Origin: Oppiella nova
Lineage: Eukaryota; Arthropoda; Arachnida; Sarcoptiformes; Oppiidae
Direction: 5' to 3'
Assembly: GCA_905397405.1 (NCBI GenBank)
Contig: CAJPVJ010000315.1
Coordinates: 1-28,400 of the forward strand
Length of the DNA: 28,400 nucleotides
Shown here: positions 22,150 to 28,400 of the stretch, one piece after another
How the letters are laid out: each line of letters opens with the position of its first letter
Numbering within the stretch: the stretch's first letter is position 1
Position numbers and translations under genes: made by a program
The notes under the pieces: model-generated
Seen by the model: the letters and a program-made list of their open reading frames with translations, nothing else
Databases searched by the model: none
What the model was told of the DNA's origin: nothing

Positions 22150-25036
22150 ACTTTAAGTAATTGAATGATACGTGAAATCTCGCGGAGTGTTTGTAAGCTT
22201 TTTTAAATCTCGAAATTATGTATTGAGCGCACAGTCTATTTACAGACCATTACTTCTATTACTGGTTATATTTGTAACCAATATTTTTATATTCAATACT
22301 TCGGAGCGAATTCGCAATTAGTAAATATACAGTCAGTACCGCTTAAATGTATAATTAAAAAATGTTTTTGAACTTATTTCGCAGTCTAAATGCCGCTTAT
22401 TTTCCTTATAAAGTAATCTAAACCTAAATATTCTATTAACCAAACATTTATTAGACTTTTTAAAGTGGAGTGGGTTTTCAGAAAATACACAACATTTGAG
22501 TTTAATTGAAATATACTTTTCGTATACCTTGTTGTCGGCACGAGACTTAATTTAAAGCTAAATTTTGCACATAAAATAGCCGTAAAATATAATACTTATA
22601 TATTTATCAAATAGTAAAACATTGCCATAAAAGCATTTGTTTGTTAATCGTAATCATAATCGTAATCCTCAATCAAATGGTTATACCCTGTGTTATGCCA
22701 TACAGTGTTAAGTGAGTTAACTTTATTGGCTTTGACGCTCACTTATAAGTCTTTTATACATCGGGAGAGACCCCTCCGTATCCCTCTATAGCCCCAACTG
22801 TTTCGCTTAAGACTCCGTGAATATAATATAAAAGTTAATACTGTTTTGGAGTAAACTGTGAACCGAAATATTTAAAGTCTTTTATACATCGGGAGAGACC
22901 CCTCCGTATCCCTCTATAGCCCCAACTGTTTCGCTTAAGACTCCGTGAATATAATATAAAAGTTAATACTGTTTTGGAGTAAACTGTGAACCGAAATATT
23001 TATGAAAATCCCTATAGAGTTGGCCTGTGTTTGCAGTTTAACGCATAGGAATCTTCACTAAAAAACTGGTTATCGTTTTGTGTAAATGTATTCTCTATTC
23101 ATTCATTCACTTCTCTTTCTCTATTGATTGCATCCAATTCAGGGAGTATTAGGAAGTGCTTCGCTAAGACTCAATACATGCAAAACTGCTTATTTCACAT
23201 GTTATACAACACCGGTATGTCATGTCCTCTTCAATTATATTCGTGACAAAGTTGTTCTCATAAATACATTTCAATATACATATCGTAGCAGTTATTTCTC
23301 AATTCAATCAGAAAATGACCACAAAATGAGATTCATATCGTATCACATCAACGTTGATACGAGTAGTTTGCAAACTACTGCAAAAATACTTATCGGATTA
23401 GATATGAATCAGGAAAATACACTTAATTTTAGTGTTTGAGATACTGTATTATATACCCCTTTCCATACAACTATGGTATGCAATCAAATAGATTTCGGGA
23501 ACTAATAAAAAGTTTTAATGAATAAAAATAAATCGCTCGTTGCTTGGAAACAAAGTCTTAAATGAAATCAAATACACAATTAATTACTTTTATTTCATGA
23601 AACTTTTGTAAATGAAATTTGTAGCGCTATGTGAACTGTTCTAGGTCGTTTAGTTATCAAAATATTTCTCAATCGTATCGTCCTATTAGATACATTCACT
23701 TCATATCAGGCTCTTATAAAATCAAAACTAATATTTCTTGACTCCAAACTAAACTCAAACATCGATTTACACAATGAGGTCATCAAACTTCGAAAGCAAT
23801 TATTTCACTCATATTTTATTTTAAGCAAAACTCCGACAGTTTTTCTCATTTCTTATTACATTTTATATAACAATCTGGAGTCCAATACTCCATAAGTGTA
23901 TAGTTATGAAGGGAAATGAGAGGAATCATCGGCTGATTTGATGGCATAAATGGTTTGTGTGTTTTGATTGATGTCTGAGTGTCTTCTTCTTCCGCGTGCG
24001 ACACAAGACTCAACGCAAAGACAACTCCTATTTTGCGTAACTAATGGATAGCTTAGGCGTTCAAATGACTTCTCCGTGAAATATATTTTTCGATGACTTT
24101 TCCCCTAATATTTCACAACAATTTCCAAACAAATGAATCCTTTTATTGCTTTTGTTTTAAGCATTTATTACTCGCAATAAATGCTTCACTGAATCATAAA
24201 AGAGAGAGAGATTGTGAAAAAGTGTATTCAAAACACGAGTGAAAAAACTTTTTAAAAACTTTTTAAAAACTTTTTAAAAACTTTTTAAAAACCATTAACT
24301 GATAATAAGTTCTGTGTTTTTGCAAAACATTTAGACAATTGAATGGATAAATAAATTGGACTCAAATGAGAGGATAGATAAGAACCGTCGAAACGCGGCC
24401 TTAAGTGACGTAAAGAAGTTGAAGGCGTCGATCGTGGAGTTGCAGGGCATCAGCGAACAGGCCTCCCAACTGACCCACGAGTTGGTCTGCTGTCGGCAAG
24501 AGTTGATCCAATTGAGGAAAACCATCAAAAACAAAGAGGACGACCACAACAAGACCAAGACGTACGACACGAACATCGAGAAGATTAAAATCATATCTAT
24601 TAACGAGAATCTCAATAATCACTGTCTGAATAACGGGTTGAATGGATTGAACGATAAGCAGAAGCTAATTGTGAACAATAATAACTGTCACGACGTGAGC
24701 GGCAAACAGATCCCATCCAACAATCAGATCGTTAAGCAAAACAAAGATTTGGAGACAATTAGGAAATTGAATTGCGAGCTGAAGGAAGCGCAGAGCAATT
24801 ATGACTTCTTGGAGATCGCGTACGAGAGGCTCACGAAGAAGATCATCGAAATGGAGAGAACGCACGAATCGGACCTGAATCTCATGAAAGACAGAATCAA
24901 TGACTTGACACAAAAGCTGCTCACATCTGAACAACTGCTAAGACTCGCCAAACAAAAGATCTCGAAATACGAGTCGAGACACGAGCGCAGGAGGAGCTCA
25001 CTGAAGGGAAAAGTGGCCGTTTGTGCCGACATTTGA
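21846..25036 (+). CDS. Outspread/MPRIP-like protein, N-terminal exon plus coiled-coil terminal exon
   Basis: Exon 1 (21846-21965) encodes 40 residues, MTTLKAYCRKFSPNIF then KCQNCFRTREVHSADALEKSK, close to the N-terminus of MPRIP (M-RIP) and Drosophila outspread (CRKF-x-NIF...KC-x-CF-x-RE-x-H), actin-binding regulators of RhoA/myosin phosphatase. Its donor, AAG|GTATGCC, is phase 0. A second exon, 24335-25036, has an ATTTAG acceptor in phase 0 and a stop at 25034-25036. It encodes 233 residues rich in Lys, Glu, Leu and Asn with long heptad-like stretches (LNCELKEAQSNYDFLEIAY, DRINDLTQKLLTSEQLLRL) and ends SSLKGKVAVCADI. Joining them gives 273 residues. The PH domains that normally follow exon 1 are not found in the 2.4 kb between. 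Either this is a short coiled-coil isoform, or the two exons belong to separate genes. Exon 1 identity is fairly sure; the link is an inference. Confidence 0.55.
22104..22145. repeat. (GA)n microsatellite
   Basis: About twenty uninterrupted GA dinucleotides in the intron after the outspread-like first exon. It is a simple sequence repeat without an evident role; GA tracts can bind GAGA-type factors in arthropods, but nothing here shows that. Confidence 0.92.
22747..23002. repeat. Perfect 128-bp tandem duplication in noncoding DNA
   Basis: Copy one is 22747-22874 and copy two is 22875-23002. The copies are identical base for base, and the match stops exactly at both ends. It is the third place in the window with a period of exactly 128. 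Confidence 0.96.
24245..24291. repeat. Short A/T minisatellite, about four copies of an 11-bp unit
   Basis: Unit close to AAAAACTTTTT, repeated about four times. The unit is a near-perfect inverted repeat (A-run followed by T-run), so it could form small hairpins. It lies about 45 bp upstream of the acceptor of the coiled-coil exon. Confidence 0.85.
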
Positions 25037-25593
25037 CCCCCAATTAGGAGCGCCAGTCGTTCAGTCATTCCCACGACTACTGTAATCAGCGATGAGACGA
25101 AATCTTAATCATATTTTGTTGTTGTTTTGTGTTTTAACCTTTTTTCCGAAGTCTTATGATTATTATGATTATTATTACCTGTTTTTTCCGGGCGACCAAC
25201 GCATCGATTATGTGGACAATCAAGTGTCAGACACAGGAATACCTCGAAAACGCGTGTAATTTAATAAGAAATATAGGTTTTTATGAATTTGAAAATATGT
25301 CTATTCATTATATGCTGTGTTTTTTAGAAAATAATATCAATTTTATTGTAATATTTTGATAGTATTTGTAATATTTTGATAATATTTGTAATAATAAATT
25401 ATATTAAAACAAGGAATCGCCGAAAAAGCTTGAATTTCAAACCAAATGACAAAACAATTTTCGAAATAATTTGCAATTTAAGATGAAATGAAAGTTATTT
25501 TGTTTGGTGATTAATAATCACTGATTATACTTTTTCGCAGTCCATTAATATTCAAAAATAGTTTAGAAATTAATTGTTTGGAACTAATGTTCG
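25037..25593. other. 3' UTR region between the coiled-coil exon and gankyrin
   Basis: Convergent 3' ends. A plus-strand AATAAA at 25393-25398 fits as poly(A) signal of the coiled-coil gene, about 360 bp past its stop. TATTTTGATA-type words are repeated at about 25350-25390. No coding exon seen; the ORF at 25156-25359 is an AT-rich chance frame. Confidence 0.5.
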
Positions 25594-26625
25594 CTAAGTT
25601 TGTTGACATTCTTTGCTGTAATTATTTAGCAAACGCTTCACCGATTCGTTGAAACAGAGATCGAAAGCAAACTTTTTGTCCTGAAATGCAAATCACAGCC
25701 AATTGTCTCATCAAAACAATCCTGAAAGCCGTCAATCAATGGTTACCTTATTCTGGATGTCAGTGCGGGCGCCGGCTTTGATCAGCATTTTGGCCACTTC
25801 TGTGCGCTCCTCTTCGCACGTCAAATGCCTGACAAACCATTCAATACGGGATTTAGTATTCAATTAACGGTAATTACAAAAACATATATCAATACAGAGG
25901 AGTGTTGCCGACCACGTCCTGCGGATTCAATTGGATGTCCGGTCGACTTAACAGCAGTTCAACAATCTTTTGGTTACCCTTTGAGGCGGACCTGCGTTTC
26001 GGTGATAAAAGCGATGCCATAAATCACTTCATTATGACATTCATTCACTCAGTACTACCTGTGAAGTGGTGTCTATTCAGTGCAAAAACGAAACAAAAAA
26101 AATAAATTACAATTAAATCAAAACCCAATCCATGAGTGTATCTAATCATTGGACTCGCGATGAAGACCTGATTCAGTTTATCGCGAAGATTGATGTGACA
26201 GCCGCTGTCGATCAGGTACTTAGCGATGGCCAGCCTGTCCTTAGAGGCCGCGTAATGGAGCGCCGACTGACCCGTACTGTTGACGGCATTCACGTCCGCC
26301 TTCTTCTCCGCCAACAACTCGACGACCGGTTGGTGTCCGGCGGAGACGGCGATCATGAGTGGTGTCCAACCCATCTGCGGGAACCAATCATTAGCCCTAT
26401 TGTCATGACAACACACGAAACACCAGTGCTCTCACCTCATCGGTGGCCTCGATGTCAGCGCCTTCTTGGATCAGTTTGAAGACCAGTTCTCGTTTGCCAT
26501 CACTTGAGGCCCAATGAAGTGGTGTTCTGTCCGTCGAGTCGCCGGCTTTGGACTAAATACAAGACACCATTCAATTGATTGTCACAAACAGTCATTGATG
26601 ATTGAATGCCGAAAATAGTTACCAT
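25594..26625 (-). CDS. PSMD10: Gankyrin (26S proteasome assembly chaperone PSMD10), with a 14-nt microexon
   Basis: Ankyrin-repeat chaperone that binds the RPT3 ATPase during 19S regulator assembly. Exons: ATG at 26623-26625, then 26436-26552, 26168-26374, a 14-nt microexon 26059-26072, 25896-25991, 25747-25828 and 25594-25680. The phases close only if the microexon (encoding TPLH plus two bases) is used. Conserved repeats: RTPLHWASSDGKRELVFKL, GWTPLMIAVSAGHQPVVELL, DVNAVNSTGQSALHYAASK, then TPLHRSASKGNQKIVELL (human AMHRAAAKGN), NTPLHLTCEEERTEVAKML. The product is 201 residues against 226 in human. The first human ankyrin repeat has no counterpart, and the start codon at the very end of a leader exon is my best guess. 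The donor after LRDKLNQ, CAG|GTCTTC, is weak. Family certain; 5' end uncertain. Confidence 0.9.
26059..26072 (-). other. PSMD10: 14-nt microexon of gankyrin
   Basis: Acceptor TGAATAG and donor GTAGTACT flank ACACCACTTCACAG. It supplies TPLH and the first two bases of the next Arg codon, exactly filling the gap between KLNQ and SASKGN and correcting the frame. Without it the next exon reads a stop codon within six residues. Confidence 0.85.
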
Positions 26626-26860
26626 TCCTCCGGTGTCTTCAGTTGTTTGACAAACAAATGAATATGAATTTAATTTTTCAAAACTTATTTCAAAAACAAA
26701 TTTTGCAAATCATGTGAAAAGCGGTCAAAAGGCTGTCCGTAAATAACGTTACGATTAAAGTTGACGTAAAAAATAAGCGCTAAATTTGATTTGATTTTTA
26801 TTTGTCATAATTTTATACAATTTATAAATATTTTGATTAAAAAGTGTAACAAAATAGTCA
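26626..26860. other. Gap between gankyrin and TSEN2, tandem on the minus strand
   Basis: Short spacer of about 235 bp holding the TSEN2 3' UTR, with AATAAA on the minus strand at 26797-26802 (about 60 bp past the TSEN2 stop), and the gankyrin promoter and leader. The genes are close enough that the gankyrin promoter may overlap the TSEN2 transcript end. Confidence 0.5.
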
Positions 26861-28005
26861 TCAAGTCTTCAGTCGTCCTCCAAATCCTTCAATCCTTTTG
26901 AGGCATTCCATCGATTGAATGATAGAAACTGTGGATATAATAAACTCGTGGATCAATCCAAATGTCATACATTTATCAATCATTTCGTCAACTCTTACAT
27001 CGATTTCAAAGTTTTTTATACAATTGGGTGAAGAGATGTCACAATCTTTGGGCACATCGATCACACAAACCATCAATTCCTGAGACAAACAATCAATGAA
27101 AATGAGACACAAATGAATGACTTGTGAGGGGGAAGACAGCATACTTTGCGGACATTCCTCTGGAGTCTCACGAGGGCTGACATATAAAACCAATCAACCG
27201 ATTGCTTGTAGTGACCGTCGATGGCGTACTGAATGATCACCGAATAGAGTGAATGGTAGAGATGTGGGCCCTCTTTGTAGAGCAGGAAATGTGTGCCAAA
27301 AGTGGTGCCATTCCTCACAACCCATCCCTTTGAGCGCAAGTAGTGGTAAGCGCTGTAATGGACGGCGAACTCCAGTTTGTCTTCGCTATAATGAGTGCCA
27401 AATGTTTCCCACATGTCATCGATTGTCAGATAATTATTGGTTTCGGTGTTCATCACATTCAAAGACCCGAAGACGTAAGATATGAAGAATGACTCCATGA
27501 ATGATAATTTCAGTACATTTGGCACATTCTTTGACTGATCATCACTCGAGTCGGTTCCGCAGTCTTTAGCAGCACTTGTGGACGGATTTGTATCACATTT
27601 GTCCGCTTTATCTGAACCCTTATTATCACTAAAAATATCTTCACTTAACGCCATCGGCAGCGATGTCTCAATCAACACATATTTGCCGTTTAAATACTTG
27701 GGATCCCTTTGAGGTCTACTTCTGGAGTCCACCGTTTGTCTGGAATCGTCTCTTTGTTTCGTATCATAAGTGGTTCTCAGGTGTGGATCAGTGCCAAAGA
27801 ACCCCATATTGTGAAGGCTTATCACAGATGTCTCGTCTCTAATGTCCACACATTTGTCCACAAAATTAGTGAATCCCTCGAAGAGTGGAAACCCTTTCTG
27901 AAGGAACGGCCAAACGATGGATCCGTCGGTGGTCTTCATTGGATGCGCGAACGGAAGACAAACGTTGGACGCGTTCGGCGACCTCTTGGCCACAGATTTA
28001 CTCAT
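26861..28005 (-). CDS. TSEN2: tRNA-splicing endonuclease subunit Sen2
   Basis: Catalytic subunit of the nuclear TSEN complex that cuts the 5' splice site of intron-containing pre-tRNAs. Two exons, 27145-28005 and 26861-27079, phase 0 at NVRK|ELMVC; 359 residues against 465 in human, the difference lying in the variable middle. Conserved segments in order: YVLIETSLPMALSEDIF, LSFMESFFISYVFGSLNV, the TIDDMWETF helix, AYHYLRSKGWVVRNG, FGTHFLLYKEGPHLYHSLYS and VRKELMVCVIDVP. The catalytic triad is kept: Tyr in LLYKEG, His eight residues on in LYHSLYS, and Lys in RKEL. The last two segments contain the nuclease active site. Start at 28005 is the first ATG (MSKSVAKRSPNAS). A Ser/Asp/Lys-rich stretch replaces the disordered human linker. 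Divergent from the gene starting at 28324. Confidence 0.95.
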
Positions 28006-28323
28006 AATTTGATTGCTTTTCAAACTTTTAATTCAAAAACTTTTTTTGCAATCAAAACATGACTTCAAATGTAATACTAGTAGTAAATAACGTGTTGTTT
28101 ACATAGCATTCACGACACCCCCTGTTATCATAGCTTAGCATTACTTATGCATACATTCACTCCCTTCCCCTTCAATCAAATATACAGTATTTATGTACCA
28201 TTGAAGTGACGTTAATGTCATGTGTTTTGTATGAATTGGCGGTAAAAGCGATACAAAAATTGTCTGAAAATTGTTTTGCCATTAATTATCATTAATTATC
28301 ACCGATTGAGTGGATCCGTGGCG
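28006..28323. promoter_or_regulatory. Divergent promoter region between TSEN2 and the gene at 28324
   Basis: 318 bp between two start codons on opposite strands. It contains a direct repeat of CATTAATTAT (two copies around 28279-28300) and an A/T-rich stretch next to the TSEN2 start, but no TATA box that I can assign. Shared promoter inferred from spacing only. Confidence 0.45.
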
Positions 28324-28400
28324 ATGAGCGATAAGAGCAGAGTTGGCGTCAAAGAGCAGCCGTTGACGGGCCGGCAGATGAGGAGCTATTTGTCGGCGAG
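28324..28400 (+). CDS. Start of an unidentified protein, cut by the window edge
   Basis: ATG at 28324 in the context GTGGCGATGA opens a frame with no stop to the window end. It begins MSDKSRVGVKEQPLTGRQMR and continues SYLSA. The composition is clearly coding-like (balanced codons, higher GC than the spacer), and its place head-to-head with TSEN2 fits a gene start. Twenty-five residues are too few for me to name a family. Confidence 0.55.
   Translation, partial: MSDKSRVGVKEQPLTGRQMRSYLSA

Larger units (their letters stand above)
21966..24334 (+). other. Presumed large intron between the outspread-like exons
   Basis: About 2.4 kb, AT-rich. It holds a GA microsatellite, a perfect 128-bp tandem duplication and a short A/T minisatellite just before the acceptor. 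No PH-domain exon or other plausible exon was seen on either strand; the 103-residue ORF at 23128-23439 has no recognisable motif. Confidence 0.5.

Noticed and set aside
23128-23439. 103-residue ORF in the large intron, considered as an extra outspread exon
   Set aside because: No PH-domain or coiled-coil features, and the phase and composition give no support.
24331-24622. Minus-strand ORFs of 94, 73 and 89 residues over the coiled-coil exon
   Set aside because: They are antisense shadows of the plus-strand coding exon.
1-28400. Prokaryotic-type systems, CRISPR arrays, transposons, tRNA or rRNA genes
   Set aside because: I found no spaced repeats, transposase motifs, terminal inverted repeats or RNA-gene folds that I could support; the repeats seen are microsatellites and 128-bp duplications.

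Overview
The window looks like nuclear DNA of an arthropod, most likely a mite or another chelicerate with a compact genome. It has intron-split genes with GT-AG boundaries, mostly short introns (about 55-95 bp), AT-rich spacers and animal protein families. The lineage is inferred from gene style and protein likeness, not from a marker gene. There are no operons, ribosome binding sites, CRISPR arrays or recognisable transposons.

Layout, left to right. 1-2210 (-): 5' part of a CLIP-domain serine protease-like gene that runs off the left edge. 3943-8396 (-): the SNF2 ATPase ERCC6/CSB of transcription-coupled repair, six exons, with a scrambled 3' end. 9040-10242 (+): POLDIP3/SKAR, an RRM protein of mRNA export and translation, broken by a 128-bp duplication. 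10432-11612 (-): RAB40, a Rab-like GTPase with a SOCS box. 13573-15769 (+) and 16065-18765 (-): two tail-to-tail CLIP-domain serine protease homologs whose catalytic serine is replaced by glycine. 21846-25036 (+): an outspread/MPRIP-like first exon and, 2.4 kb on, a coiled-coil terminal exon. 25594-26625 (-): gankyrin (PSMD10), with a 14-nt microexon. 26861-28005 (-): TSEN2, the tRNA-splicing endonuclease subunit. 28324-28400 (+): start of an unidentified gene, divergent from TSEN2.

The genes do not form one pathway. The three protease-like genes are related to one another: all share a CLIP domain, and the two complete ones are pseudo-proteases of the kind that act as cofactors in melanisation and clotting cascades. 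The rest are housekeeping genes in DNA repair, mRNA export, ubiquitin ligation, proteasome assembly and tRNA splicing.

The main structural observation is that three unrelated places (ERCC6 3' end, POLDIP3 RRM exon, a large intron) carry near-perfect or perfect tandem duplications of the same period, 128 bp. Two of them break otherwise good genes, and removing the extra copies restores both proteins in frame. This points to unmerged contig overlaps from a k=127-type assembly rather than biology. I found no convincing new biological system. The most interesting biology is the gankyrin microexon, the graded size of the CLIP-domain loop in the three protease homologs, and a possible PH-less outspread/MPRIP isoform.
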